DNA of 64,000 bases from Paracrocinitomix sp039939375 (lineage in GTDB: Bacteria; Bacteroidota; Bacteroidia; Flavobacteriales_D; Crocinitomicaceae), in the NCBI GenBank assembly GCA_039939375.1, contig JBDVJO010000010.1, positions 310,001 to 374,000 of the forward strand. Reading direction: 5' to 3'. The translations under genes were made by a program, and so were the position numbers. Positions 18,383 through 27,820 of this stretch are shown here, piece by piece. Below the pieces are notes generated by a model, which saw only the letters and a program-made list of their open reading frames with translations, made no database searches and was not told the origin of the DNA. Position 1 is the first letter of the stretch; the number at the start of each line of letters is the position of its first letter.

Positions 18383-19112
18383 TCCAAATTTCCCAAGATT
18401 TCTCGGCTTGCTGTTCTAACATGGTTTTTCCATTCAATATCCAGGCGCCTTGTAACTCACATTCCGTCAAAAAAGCAGTTTTAATCGGATTGTATATCAA
18501 ATCAATGCACAAATGAAGTTCAGTAATATATCGATAAGGAATAGCTGGCCGATTTTCAACTTCCGGAAAAGTTCCTACTGGCGTACAATTAACTACGATT
18601 TTGCAAGAGTCTAGCATTTGTTTATTCATACCTTCGTATGAAAACTCATGCTCACCTTCAGGGTTTCGTGAAATATAAATCACTTCACAGCCAAGCTCTT
18701 CAAGTACATAGGCAATTGCCTTAGATGCTCCTCCCGTTCCTAGAATGATTGCTCTTTCGTGATGAGATTTGAAAAATGGCTTAATCATTTGTTTAAATCC
18801 GAAAGCATCAGTGTTATAACCCTTCCATTTATTGTCACACTTTTTAAGAGTATTCACTGCGCCAATTTCTTGTGCAACGGAGTCGAGCTCGTCTAGAAAC
18901 TGAAGGATATCTTCTTTATAAGGAATTGTAACATTAAATCCAGAAACATCCGAATTTGATAAAAATGAATTCAGCTCTTCTGCCGATTCTATTTCATAAT
19001 TGTCATAAGTACTATCAATGCTGTCTTTTTCAAATTTTTCTGTGAAATATTTTTTAGAAAAAGAGTGCCCTAATTTTTGACCTATTAAACCATATTTTTT
19101 TGAAGCTTTCAT
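18375..19112 (-). CDS. aroE: Shikimate dehydrogenase
   Basis: NADPH-dependent reduction of 3-dehydroshikimate to shikimate in aromatic amino-acid synthesis. The substrate domain shows YGLIGQKLGHSFSKKYF and GFNVTIPYKED with the catalytic Lys, AVNTL, and the paired Asp in GYNTDAFGF. The cofactor domain has ILGTGGASKAIAYVL and VVNCTPVGTFP. 245 residues is slightly short of the E. coli enzyme (272) but usual in this phylum. It is the first gene of an aroE-miaA pair, separated from ilvE by a strong terminator. Confidence 0.94.
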   Translation of the reverse strand: MKASKKYGLIGQKLGHSFSKKYFTEKFEKDSIDSTYDNYEIESAEELNSFLSNSDVSGFNVTIPYKEDILQFLDELDSVAQEIGAVNTLKKCDNKWKGYNTDAFGFKQMIKPFFKSHHERAIILGTGGASKAIAYVLEELGCEVIYISRNPEGEHEFSYEGMNKQMLDSCKIVVNCTPVGTFPEVENRPAIPYRYITELHLCIDLIYNPIKTAFLTECELQGAWILNGKTMLEQQAEKSWEIWNA

Positions 19113-19114
19113 CT

Positions 19115-19147
19115 ATAAAAAAAGGGGAATTCGTTAAAATTCCCCTT
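19115..19147 (-). terminator. Rho-independent terminator of ilvE
   Basis: AAGGGGAATT (19122-19131) pairs perfectly with AATTCCCCTT (19138-19147) across a 6-base loop. On the minus strand the hairpin lies about 20 bases after the ilvE stop and is followed by eight T residues. It sits just before the aroE start. Confidence 0.9.
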
Positions 19148-19165
19148 CCTTATTTATTATCTTTT

Positions 19166-20236
19166 TTAAACTGTGAATAGCCAGTTAAATTTATCTTCTA
19201 CTTTTCCAGTTTTGTAATCAGTAATGTAATTCTTCACTTTATTTGAAAACTCTCTAGATTCAATTGAAGGCAACTCGTAAGTCGTTCCGTCATAACCAAT
19301 ATGACTGATAGGTGCAATAGTAGCTGCAGTTCCTGCTCCAAACGCATCTTGTAAAGATCCGTTTTTTATTGCAGTCATTACTTCATCAACCGTCACAGCT
19401 CTTTCTTCAACTTTGTATCCCCAATCCTTGGCAATTTCTAAAACACTTCTTTTAGTGATACCTTTTAAGATTGTATCTTTTGTTTCATCTGGGGTAATAA
19501 TCGTGTCATTAATTACGAAAACTACATTCATGGTTCCAGCTTCCTCAATAAACGTGTGCGTTTTTGCATCCGTCCAAATTAACTGTCTAAAACCTTCTTC
19601 AGCAGCTAATTTCGCTGGATATAATGAAGACGCATAATTACCTGCAGCCTTTGCTCTACCAACACCACCTTCAGCAGCTCTAGTATAATATGTTTCAATC
19701 TTTACCTTAACTGGTTCAGAATAATATGCTCCAACAGGACTTGTGATAATTATAAACTTGTATTTCTCTGATGGTCTAATCCCCACATAATCGTCAGTTG
19801 CAATCATGAAAGGACGGATATACAACGATTGACCTTCATTATTAGGTACCCAATCCTTATCTATTTCAAGTAAAGTTTTTAATCCATCTAAAAACAATTG
19901 CTCTGGTAATTCAGCCATGCACATTCTTGCAGCAGATTCATTGAATCTTTTTGCATTCATATCTGGTCTAAAAATCACCACCTCTCCGCTTTCAGTTCTT
20001 TGCGCTTTTAATCCTTCAAAAATAGCTTGGCCATAATGCAAAGCAGATGTTGCCGGATGTAATTCTAAATTCTTAAATGGTACAATTGTCGGTGTTCCCC
20101 ATTTACCATCAGCGTAATCAATTTCAAACATGTGATCAGAAAACACTTTTCCGAAAGGCAAATTGTTAAAATCAACCTCCGAAATTCTTGATTTCTCTAC
20201 TTTTGAAATATTGATGTTATTTACTATTGTATCCAT
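19166..20236 (-). CDS. ilvE: Branched-chain amino acid aminotransferase
   Basis: PLP-dependent transamination between Leu/Ile/Val and their 2-oxo acids. Visible motifs: HYGQAIFEGLKAQR, the cofactor Lys in RAKAAGNYASSLYPA, EEAGTMNVVFVI and FGAGTAATIAPI. This is the larger BCAT subgroup (356 residues). The ATG at 20236 is chosen over the in-frame ATG at 20272 because AGAGGAG ends 5 bases before it, one of few clear Shine-Dalgarno sequences in the window, and the 12 extra residues do not look conserved. It is a single gene with its own terminator and no neighbouring ilv or leu genes. Confidence 0.93.
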   Translation of the reverse strand: MDTIVNNINISKVEKSRISEVDFNNLPFGKVFSDHMFEIDYADGKWGTPTIVPFKNLELHPATSALHYGQAIFEGLKAQRTESGEVVIFRPDMNAKRFNESAARMCMAELPEQLFLDGLKTLLEIDKDWVPNNEGQSLYIRPFMIATDDYVGIRPSEKYKFIIITSPVGAYYSEPVKVKIETYYTRAAEGGVGRAKAAGNYASSLYPAKLAAEEGFRQLIWTDAKTHTFIEEAGTMNVVFVINDTIITPDETKDTILKGITKRSVLEIAKDWGYKVEERAVTVDEVMTAIKNGSLQDAFGAGTAATIAPISHIGYDGTTYELPSIESREFSNKVKNYITDYKTGKVEDKFNWLFTV

Positions 20237-20241
20237 GAATT

Positions 20242-20248
20242 CTCCTCT
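20242..20248 (-). promoter_or_regulatory. Ribosome binding site of ilvE
   Basis: Read on the minus strand the bases are AGAGGAG with 5 bases to the ATG at 20236. This decides the ilvE start over the upstream in-frame ATG at 20272. It is unusual here because most genes in the window show no Shine-Dalgarno sequence. Confidence 0.65.
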
Positions 20249-20385
20249 ATTTAGTAGCGCGAAGATAATCATTTATTCTTGTTTTATCAAGCCTGATAAT
20301 TAATGACTTTTCAACAAAGCTTACCTATTTTTTGGTTAAATTTAGTGACTTTAAATACTAGACGAAATATCCGATTTAAGCTCAA

Positions 20386-22293
20386 ATGAGTGCTGCAAAA
20401 GACATATTAAAACAATATTGGGGATACCCTGATTTCAGAGGTCAGCAATCAACGATAATTGAGGATGTCTTAAATGGAAAAGATATATTGGCACTTTTGC
20501 CTACGGGTGGAGGAAAGTCAATTTGTTACCAAGTCCCTGGTTTACTAAAAGATGGAATTTGTATCGTCATTTCGCCGTTAATTGCACTAATGCAAGACCA
20601 AGTCGCTCAGCTTAAGCGGCGCGGAATTAATGCTGTGGCGATAACTTCAGGAATGAGCAAAAGAGAAGTTGATTTCACCTTAGACAATGCTATTTATGGG
20701 CAAACTAAGTTTTTGTATGTTTCACCTGAAAGGTTAAAGAATAGATTGTTTTTAGCTCGATTTGAGAAAATGAATGTATCATTTCTAGCTGTTGACGAAG
20801 CACATTGTATTTCTGAATGGGGTTATGACTTCAGACCATCTTATTTAGAAATATCTGCTTTAAAAAAGATCAAACCTAATCTTCAGATTATTGCATTAAC
20901 CGCGACAGCTACAAGTGAAGTTGTAACTGATATTCAAAATAAACTTGAATTTAAAACACCCCATCTCATTCGTGATTCTTTTTATCGTGAAAATCTGGTG
21001 TACAAAGTTAATTTGGTCCAAAATAAACTAAATGGAATCCTTGAATACTTGAGAAACAATAACGACTCTGGTTTGGTATACTGTTCCACAAGAAAAGAAG
21101 TTAAGGAAGTCTGCAAGCAGTTGCAGGATATGGGTGTTTCATCAAATCTGTACCACGGAGGACTAGATTTTGAAAGTAGAAAACAGCGACAATTAGACTG
21201 GATCAATGATGTAACAAAAGTGATTGTATGTACCAATGCTTTCGGAATGGGTATTGATAAGCCTAATGTCTCATTTGTGTTGCATTACTCTATTCCAGAA
21301 AATCTTGAAGCTTACTTTCAAGAAGCAGGCAGAGCCGGCAGAAATGGTCAAGCCGCAGAAGCCATTTTGTTTTATGAATCACAAGATCTGAGAAAGCTCG
21401 AAGACAAAATAAGATTAAAGTTTCCTTCAATGGATGAAATCAGAACAGTTTACCAAGCCTTGGGAAGTTACTTTCAATTGGCTATTGGCTCAGGATTTGA
21501 AGAGACCTACCCTATTGATATGCTAGAGTTTTGCGATCGATTCAATTTTGATTTAATCAAAACTTTTAACGCCGTTAAATTTCTTGAAATTGGCGGATTT
21601 ATATCCCTAAGCGATAATTTCAAACAACCAAGTAAAATTCAGTTTACTACGGATAAGAAAACCTTATATCATTTTCAGGTTAAATCTGAAAAAATAAACG
21701 CTCTAAGCCAACTAATTATTAGGACTCAAATGGGCGTTTTTGACAAAATGGTTCCCATAAATGAATTAAAAATTGCTAAAATTTTAAAATGGAAAGAATC
21801 TGAAGTTATCTCATCTTTAGAGTTAATGCAGTTGTATGAAATTGTGACTTATTTCCCGAAAACTGATAAATCAACAATTACCTTTTTAACAGAGCGATTA
21901 GACAAATCTAATCTATCAATACCTGCAGATTTTTTAAAAAGAAGAAAAGATTTAGCCCTAAATAAATTTAAAGCGATTTCAGGTTTTCTTGAGAATAACA
22001 GATGCAGTTCATCTTACTTGTTAGACTACTTTAATGAAGAAAACGAAATCAGCTGTGGTCGTTGTAATTTTTGCATAAGCCATCAGGATAATCGCTTAAG
22101 TAAACTGGATAAACAAAAAATCAAAACCTATTTAAAAAGCACATTTAATGAGAAGGATGAAATTTTAATTCTGGATATTATTGCCAACTTTAAAGAATAC
22201 CAGAAAGAAGCAATAATGGAGTATTTAAGGTTTTTAATCGACCAGCATGAAATTACTGCGGACCCTCTAGCTCAAAAGGTTTTTAAAGTTTAG
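20386..22293 (+). CDS. RecQ-family ATP-dependent DNA helicase (short form)
   Basis: 635 residues; unwinds DNA 3' to 5' in repair or recombination. Motifs in order: FRGQQ (motif 0), LLPTGGGKSICYQ (Walker A), VDEAHCISEWGYDFRP (DEAH box), ALTATAT, and the motif VI region with EAGRAGRNGQ. A zinc-binding module is visible near residue 550 (SCGRCNFC, with an upstream Cys in NRCSSSYLL). It has no obvious HRDC domain, unlike the 699-residue RecQ at 34702-36801. This form recurs in Bacteroidota beside the long form; its separate role is not known to me. Convergent with the small lipoprotein gene, sharing stop-codon bases. Confidence 0.9.
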   Translation: MSAAKDILKQYWGYPDFRGQQSTIIEDVLNGKDILALLPTGGGKSICYQVPGLLKDGICIVISPLIALMQDQVAQLKRRGINAVAITSGMSKREVDFTLDNAIYGQTKFLYVSPERLKNRLFLARFEKMNVSFLAVDEAHCISEWGYDFRPSYLEISALKKIKPNLQIIALTATATSEVVTDIQNKLEFKTPHLIRDSFYRENLVYKVNLVQNKLNGILEYLRNNNDSGLVYCSTRKEVKEVCKQLQDMGVSSNLYHGGLDFESRKQRQLDWINDVTKVIVCTNAFGMGIDKPNVSFVLHYSIPENLEAYFQEAGRAGRNGQAAEAILFYESQDLRKLEDKIRLKFPSMDEIRTVYQALGSYFQLAIGSGFEETYPIDMLEFCDRFNFDLIKTFNAVKFLEIGGFISLSDNFKQPSKIQFTTDKKTLYHFQVKSEKINALSQLIIRTQMGVFDKMVPINELKIAKILKWKESEVISSLELMQLYEIVTYFPKTDKSTITFLTERLDKSNLSIPADFLKRRKDLALNKFKAISGFLENNRCSSSYLLDYFNEENEISCGRCNFCISHQDNRLSKLDKQKIKTYLKSTFNEKDEILILDIIANFKEYQKEAIMEYLRFLIDQHEITADPLAQKVFKV

Positions 22294-22661
22294 AAAAAGT
22301 CCAAATCATCTAACTCTATCGTACACTCCTGATATCGTTTTTTTTCTTCACCACCAACAATTGAGCTCCAATTTTCTTCAATAAAAACCGATTTAGTACA
22401 AGAAGAATCATCCTCATTGGTGATAAACAATTGAGGTCCTAGCCATTTACAGTCTTCCATTTCTTGCTTTGTATCCAAAACCTTGAATTCATAAATCAAC
22501 ACTGTTTCACCTGGAAGGGCGTAAATTATAGTGTCAAAATCAGGATTTATAATGGTTAAAGTATCTGTACTATTATTAGCAACGAATTTCGAATGATTAA
22601 AATCATGAGCGCAGCTACTCACCGCTATTAACAAAACTATATATCCAATTATTTTTCTCAA
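22290..22661 (-). CDS. Small hypothetical lipoprotein (TTG start)
   Basis: 123 residues. Signal peptide II: MRKIIGYIVLLIAVSSC, with lipid on Cys17. The only plausible start is TTG at 22661, placed so that its TTGA overlaps the TGA stop of pepD by 4 bases, which suggests translational coupling. The mature part has short strands, four further Cys residues (DCKW, SSCTKS, ECTIE and the lipid Cys region) and no known motif. Its own stop overlaps the recQ stop on the other strand. Function unknown. Confidence 0.7.
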   Translation of the reverse strand: MRKIIGYIVLLIAVSSCAHDFNHSKFVANNSTDTLTIINPDFDTIIYALPGETVLIYEFKVLDTKQEMEDCKWLGPQLFITNEDDSSCTKSVFIEENWSSIVGGEEKKRYQECTIELDDLDFF

Positions 22662-24118
22662 TTTTTAGATGGAATATCTTCAATAATCTTTGTTAAAAAC
22701 GACCAAAATTTTTGCACTGATTGAATATTAACTTTTTCGTCAGGAGAATGCGGATGCCTTATAGTAGGTCCAAAAGAAATCATGTCGCAATCTGGTAAAT
22801 GTTTACCTAAAATTCCACACTCTAAACCAGCATGACATGCCGCAACCTTAGGCTGTTCATTAAACATGTTGATGTAATTCTCTTTTAAAACGTCTAAAAT
22901 TCGTGAGTTCGGATTGGGTTCCCACCCAGGATAATCTCCACCTTGAACCACAGTTGCACCCATGGCTTCATAATGCAGTTTCATTGCGGTTGCCACATCT
23001 TTCTTCCCTGTTTCAGACATACTTCTTTGCAAGGATTGAGTTGAAAACTCACCGTCCTTGATCATTACTTTAGCTAAAGAAGAAGATGTTTCAACTAATC
23101 CTTCAATTTTATCGCTCATTTTCCAAACTGTATTTGGTGTAGCATACAAAACCGCTATTATTTTTCTTTGATCCTCTGCTGCAATCATTTCAGTCCTGTT
23201 TTCTTCAGAAACTTTAATTTGACAAGTCATCTTTGGCTCAACTTCAGAATATTCAATTTTAATCTCTTCAAATAAATTAGTAAACCTAGATGTTACAGCT
23301 TCAGCATCAGATTTCTTCACAGCTACTAATCCAAAACTCTCTCTTGGAATTGCATTTCTCAAACTTCCACCTTCTAACTCTACTATTCTAATATCAGAAA
23401 CTTCTGTCATCCCCTGAATCAATCTATTCATTAAAAGATTCGCATTTCCTCTACCCGAGTCAATATCCATTCCTGAATGTCCACCTTTCAAACCTTTCAA
23501 TTCAATATAAAAGAGTTGATAATCTCCTGAAATCGATTCAGTATTATAGCTATATGAAGTATTAGTATCTACCCCACCTGCACATCCAACTGAAAACTCA
23601 TCATCATCTTCAGTATCTAGATTCAATAAAATTTTACCACTAAGCAAAGAACCGTCTAGTTCTTTTGCTCCAGTCATCCCTGTCTCCTCATCAATTGTAA
23701 ATAATGCCTCAATTCTTGGGTGTTTTATATCTGTAGAAGACAATAAAGACATTGCCGCAGCAACTCCCATTCCATTATCAGCTCCTAAAGTGGTACCTTT
23801 TGCTTTTACCCAATCGTTTTCAATGAATGATTCTATTCCCTGCGTATTGAAATCAAATTCGGTATCCGCATTTTTCTGATGAACCATATCAATATGACTC
23901 TGAAGAATCACCGTCTCTCTGTCTTCCATTCCTGAAGTTGCTGGCTTTTTGATAATGACGTTTCCAATTTTATCTTCAACCACTTCAAGATTTAAGCTTT
24001 TTCCAAAGTCTATCATGAATTGTCTTACACGTTCTTCCTTTTTAGAGGGTCTTGGAACAGCATTTAAATCTTCAAAATGATTCCAAATTGCCTTAGGCTC
24101 GAGATCTCTTACATTCAT
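22658..24118 (-). CDS. pepD: Aminoacyl-histidine dipeptidase (Xaa-His dipeptidase, M20)
   Basis: Cytosolic zinc dipeptidase that cleaves Xaa-His and other dipeptides. Metal and catalytic motifs: LQSHIDMVHQKN (His-x-Asp), TTLGADNGMGVAAAM (bridging Asp), TIDEETGMTGA (Glu pair), GGHSGMDID and the late His in FGPTIRHPHSPDE. 486 residues is the family length. The upstream in-frame start at 24127 is TTG; the ATG at 24118 gives MNVRDLEPKAIW, which fits the family N-terminus. Followed by the coupled lipoprotein gene. Confidence 0.93.
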   Translation of the reverse strand: MNVRDLEPKAIWNHFEDLNAVPRPSKKEERVRQFMIDFGKSLNLEVVEDKIGNVIIKKPATSGMEDRETVILQSHIDMVHQKNADTEFDFNTQGIESFIENDWVKAKGTTLGADNGMGVAAAMSLLSSTDIKHPRIEALFTIDEETGMTGAKELDGSLLSGKILLNLDTEDDDEFSVGCAGGVDTNTSYSYNTESISGDYQLFYIELKGLKGGHSGMDIDSGRGNANLLMNRLIQGMTEVSDIRIVELEGGSLRNAIPRESFGLVAVKKSDAEAVTSRFTNLFEEIKIEYSEVEPKMTCQIKVSEENRTEMIAAEDQRKIIAVLYATPNTVWKMSDKIEGLVETSSSLAKVMIKDGEFSTQSLQRSMSETGKKDVATAMKLHYEAMGATVVQGGDYPGWEPNPNSRILDVLKENYINMFNEQPKVAACHAGLECGILGKHLPDCDMISFGPTIRHPHSPDEKVNIQSVQKFWSFLTKIIEDIPSKN

Positions 24119-24201
24119 AATAAACAATTTTGTTAGGTTTTAGAAGTGTCGAAAATACGCATTTTGTTAGGAACGGTAGTGAGAATTAGTCAGAATATTT
24201 T

Positions 24202-24209
24202 TAAGTTTG
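24202..24209 (+). promoter_or_regulatory. Candidate -7 element of the T9SS esterase gene
   Basis: TAAGTTTG matches TAnnTTTG and lies 17 bases before the ATG at 24227. There is no TTG at the usual spacing, so the match is partial. It supports the start at 24227 over the GTG at 24146, which would lie upstream of this element. Confidence 0.35.
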
Positions 24210-24226
24210 AGCTTAAACTATTTGAA

Positions 24227-25342
24227 ATGAAAAAATTAGGATTCTTACTATTACTAGCATTGTTTTCTACAAATGTTTTCTCTCAACAGACTTACGAAAC
24301 CATTTCTATAAATGGTGTTGAACGAGAGTATTATATGTATTTACCAACCGGTTATGATCCAGGCACAGAAGAATTGCCTTTACTTTTAATGTTGCATGGA
24401 ATTGGTGGAACAGCTTTAGCTACTAGTGGTTATGGCATGAATCAACTAGCAGATAGCGAGCGATTTATCCCAGTTTATCTGCAAGGAGCAAATAACGGCT
24501 GGGGACAGTCTGCCTGGAACAATGGAACTTTATTAGCTTCTGATGCAGAAGATTTAGCTTTCATTTCAAATGTAATAGATACGATCAATACTGACGTAAA
24601 TGTCAATATAAATATGGCAAGGGTTTACATGACGGGGATTTCAATGGGATCTATTATGACTTATACTGCTTGCCGCTATATGAGCGATAGAATTGCCGCT
24701 GTAGTTTGTCATATTGGAACAATGTCTACTGAAGACATGAACAATTTTACCCCAGCTTATCCCGTACCAACCTTGCACAAGCATGGAACAGATGATCAAA
24801 CAGTACCTTACGACAGCAACCCGGTCCCATCTTTGTCTTTGGTTCCTGAAACAATTGACCAATTAAAAATTACTAATGGCTGGAACGGAGATTCAACTGT
24901 AACCACTATTCCAGACTTAGCAGCTGACGGAATTACAGTTGACAAAATCGTATATGATTGCACTACTCCATTAGAGCTTTGGCGAATGAATGACGCCGAT
25001 CACATTTTATTGTTTGAACCCAACAATGACACCAACAGTACAGAAGTTACTTGGGAATTTTTGAAGCAGTATACGCATCCAAACCCATCAACTTCTAGTA
25101 TTGAAAAGAACAAAAGCGTTGAAGCTAAATTATTTCCAAACCCAGCAAAAGAGAGTTTACAATTCATCAATCATGGTGAATTTCAAAGAATCGATATTTA
25201 TTCTTTTGACGGGAAATTAATTAAGGAAGGTTTAGTTCCAAATGCTTTGATCAATATAGATTTCTTAGAAGCAGGAACCTATCTATTTAAACTAACAAAT
25301 TCAAAAGAACAAATAGCCATTCAAAAAATAATTGTCGAATAA
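24227..25342 (+). CDS. Secreted alpha/beta-hydrolase (PHB-depolymerase/feruloyl-esterase-like) with T9SS tail
   Basis: 371 residues from the ATG at 24227, which begins a proper signal peptide (MKKLGFLLLLALFSTNVFSQ); the longer frame from GTG 24146 would bury it. The catalytic domain has LPLLLMLHGIGG (oxyanion region), the nucleophile in TGISMGSIM, an Asp in KHGTDDQTVPYD and the His in NDADHILLF, as in LpqC/PHB-depolymerase-like esterases. A C-terminal T9SS tail follows (LFPNPAKESLQFI to the end). Predicted to hydrolyse esters of polymers or plant phenolics outside the cell; substrate unknown. First of six consecutive T9SS cargo genes. Confidence 0.85.
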   Translation: MKKLGFLLLLALFSTNVFSQQTYETISINGVEREYYMYLPTGYDPGTEELPLLLMLHGIGGTALATSGYGMNQLADSERFIPVYLQGANNGWGQSAWNNGTLLASDAEDLAFISNVIDTINTDVNVNINMARVYMTGISMGSIMTYTACRYMSDRIAAVVCHIGTMSTEDMNNFTPAYPVPTLHKHGTDDQTVPYDSNPVPSLSLVPETIDQLKITNGWNGDSTVTTIPDLAADGITVDKIVYDCTTPLELWRMNDADHILLFEPNNDTNSTEVTWEFLKQYTHPNPSTSSIEKNKSVEAKLFPNPAKESLQFINHGEFQRIDIYSFDGKLIKEGLVPNALINIDFLEAGTYLFKLTNSKEQIAIQKIIVE

Positions 25343-25437
25343 TTCTGGGTGCTAGACGACCTTTTATAAACGACATACGTTATTGTTACAATTACTGATT
25401 TAACATTGAGTTAATATTTAGTATATTGTGACTTAAC

Positions 25438-26595
25438 ATGAATAAATTTTACAATTTAACTTTTACGATTTGCATTTTAGCTATTTCGCAAGTAGCTATA
25501 GGGCAATACTGCACCGCGATTGGCCCAAGCAGTGATATAGATTCAAATGTTGAATCCGTTACCATTTCAGGAGAGAGTGGATCTCAGATAAATTACACAG
25601 GTTGTCCTGGAGTCATAGGTTTAGAAGATCAAACGGCACAGTCGGTTACTCTTGACGGCGGTAGCACATATTCATTATCTGTCCAATTCGGAACTTGTGG
25701 AGGAAATTACGGAAGTGCTGGTGAAGCATGGATTGATTATAACGGCGACCAAACTTTTGACGCAAGCGAATCTATAGGCACTTGGTCTGGTACTCCACCA
25801 TCAGCAGTACAAGTTTTTAATTTTACTGTACCGGCAACAATAATTGCAGGAACAACGAGATTGAGGGTCATGCAGCATGAAGGCGGTGCTTTACCATTGC
25901 AACCTTGCGCTACTTTCACATGGGGTTCTGTGGTTGATTTTTCGGTTAATTTGACAGGCGGCATTGATTGTAGTGGTTATGTTGGTGATGATATGTCTGA
26001 TCCAAGAATTGTTTCATCAATTCCTTATCAAGAATCCTATGCAAATACCGTTTGTTACACAAATGCCAATACTGTATATAATTCTCCAGATGTATTTTAT
26101 AGAGTTAATTTGAACGAATTTAGTTACGACCTAATAAACGTTTCACTTTGTGGGTCTACTTTTGACACCTACCTCTCTGTTTTAGACTTAGACACCAATG
26201 TTCTTTTTACCAATGATGATTATAGTGGCTGTGGAACACAATCAGAGCTAACTTTTCCTACTAATGGATTGGATACGGTATTTGTTGTTGTGCAAGGTTG
26301 GGGATCTGAACAAGGAGATTATGAAATAGCAATTAATGATGGTGAAACATCTACTTTAACAGAAAATGAATTGCAGATTTCGGTTTTTCCTAATCCAACT
26401 ATTAATGATATCAACATCAATGGAATTAAAGAAATCACCAATTATACTTTAATCGATTATCAAGGAAAAATAGTCGCAACAGGAACTCTTAATCAAGATA
26501 CAAGGCTTGATATTAATCATTTAAATTCTGGTATTTATATACTTCAACTTGTGTCTGACAATACGTCAAAAATAGTTAAGCTAAAAAAACTATGA
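25438..26595 (+). CDS. T9SS cargo with GEVED and PPC-like domains
   Basis: 385 residues. Signal peptide to about residue 22 (QVAIGQYC). Residues 45-175 match the GEVED domain (YGSAGEAWIDYNGDQTFDAS; TTRLRVMQHEGG). Residues 180-300 look like a pre-peptidase C-terminal (PPC) domain (TFDTYLSVLDLDTN, TNDDYSGCGTQSELTF). The T9SS tail starts at VFPNPTINDININ. No catalytic domain is present, so the protein is probably adhesive or a carbohydrate- or protein-binding accessory. It ends 1 base before the first Kelch gene and is likely the first gene of that operon. Confidence 0.85.
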   Translation: MNKFYNLTFTICILAISQVAIGQYCTAIGPSSDIDSNVESVTISGESGSQINYTGCPGVIGLEDQTAQSVTLDGGSTYSLSVQFGTCGGNYGSAGEAWIDYNGDQTFDASESIGTWSGTPPSAVQVFNFTVPATIIAGTTRLRVMQHEGGALPLQPCATFTWGSVVDFSVNLTGGIDCSGYVGDDMSDPRIVSSIPYQESYANTVCYTNANTVYNSPDVFYRVNLNEFSYDLINVSLCGSTFDTYLSVLDLDTNVLFTNDDYSGCGTQSELTFPTNGLDTVFVVVQGWGSEQGDYEIAINDGETSTLTENELQISVFPNPTINDININGIKEITNYTLIDYQGKIVATGTLNQDTRLDINHLNSGIYILQLVSDNTSKIVKLKKL

Positions 26596-26596
26596 T

Positions 26597-27820
26597 ATGA
26601 AAAAATTAGTACTAATTGTTTTAGGCTTGTCTTTTGGATTTCTATCCGAAGCGGCAGAAGTTTGGAACCAAAAAGCAAATTTTGGAGGATTAGCACGCCA
26701 CAGATCTACCGCTTTTTCAATCGGTAACAAAGGTTATATGGGACTAGGGCACTACAATTCAGGTGTTGGTGGAAATATTCATTTAGAAGACTTTTGGGAA
26801 TACGATCCTGGATCTGATAGTTGGACCCAAAAAGCCAATTTCGGTGGAGGATTAAGATATCATGCCGTAGGAGAATCATACGGTAACAAAGCTTATGTGG
26901 GAACCGGTAGATCACCAGGTAATGTCTTAATGACTGATTGGTGGGAGTTTGACCCTATTGCTAATACCTGGACATTAGTCTCACCTTTTCCTGGTACGGC
27001 AAGAAGAGGCGCAGTGATATTTAGAATTGACGAGTTTTTATTTGTTGGAACAGGTCAAACAACTAGCGGATATTCAAATGATTTTTATGCATATGACATT
27101 TTAAATGATCAATGGCTTGGGGGAGTTGCAAATTTCCCTGGTTCTCAAAGAACATCAGCAGCTGGTTTTGCAATTGGTGATAAAGGTTATGTAGGTACCG
27201 GAGGAATTGGATGTGGTACAACTGACTTTTATGAATATAAAAAATCTACCAATTCGTGGACTCAAAGATCAAATGTAGGAACCGTTATTCGTCAAGAAGC
27301 CATTGGGTTTGCAGTGAATGGCAAAGGCTATATAGTTGCAGGTGACAATTGTTCGAGTGGAGACAACTACCAAGACGTATGGGAATTTGATCCAGAAACA
27401 GACTCATGGATTCAATTAGAAGATTTTATGGGTGCTGCCAGAAGATATCCAGACGCCTTTGTAATTGGTAAAAAAGCCTATGTAGGTCTTGGGACAAGTG
27501 GTGTTAACTATGCCGATTTGTGGGAGTTTGATCAAACGTTATCAGTAATACAACATGATAATGAGCTCATTTCAACTAACGTCTACCCTAACCCAATTGA
27601 AGACAAAGCAAATATTACCCTTTCAAATCTACCTACTAATAGCAATTACAATGAGTATACAGCTACAATCTACTCCTTACAAGGAAAAGTAGTATTTGAG
27701 CAAATGTTTGAGTCTCAAGAAATTTTATTCGAGAGAGAACAATTGACTACTGGTCAATACATCTGTGCAATATCTTACAATGGTTCATTAGTAAGGTCAA
27801 GTCAAATTATTTTAAAATAA
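26597..27820 (+). CDS. Kelch-propeller T9SS cargo, copy 1
   Basis: 407 residues: signal peptide to about residue 19, then six Kelch blades of about 45-55 residues, each ending in a W/F-E-Y/F-D-P...W strand (DFWEYDPGSDSWTQ, DWWEFDPIANTWT, DVWEFDPETDSWIQ). The blades have the usual 'GKGYVGTG' strand. A T9SS sorting tail follows from NVYPNPIEDKANI. A closed six-bladed propeller is expected at the cell surface; such folds bind proteins or sugars and some Kelch proteins are oxidases or epimerases, but no catalytic residues are recognisable. Its stop overlaps the next start (TAATG). Residues 41-56 are identical to copy 2. Confidence 0.88.
   Translation: MKKLVLIVLGLSFGFLSEAAEVWNQKANFGGLARHRSTAFSIGNKGYMGLGHYNSGVGGNIHLEDFWEYDPGSDSWTQKANFGGGLRYHAVGESYGNKAYVGTGRSPGNVLMTDWWEFDPIANTWTLVSPFPGTARRGAVIFRIDEFLFVGTGQTTSGYSNDFYAYDILNDQWLGGVANFPGSQRTSAAGFAIGDKGYVGTGGIGCGTTDFYEYKKSTNSWTQRSNVGTVIRQEAIGFAVNGKGYIVAGDNCSSGDNYQDVWEFDPETDSWIQLEDFMGAARRYPDAFVIGKKAYVGLGTSGVNYADLWEFDQTLSVIQHDNELISTNVYPNPIEDKANITLSNLPTNSNYNEYTATIYSLQGKVVFEQMFESQEILFEREQLTTGQYICAISYNGSLVRSSQIILK

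Noticed and set aside
24146..24226. GTG start for the T9SS esterase
   Set aside because: It would place 27 residues before a normal signal peptide and lies upstream of a -7-like element at 24202-24209.
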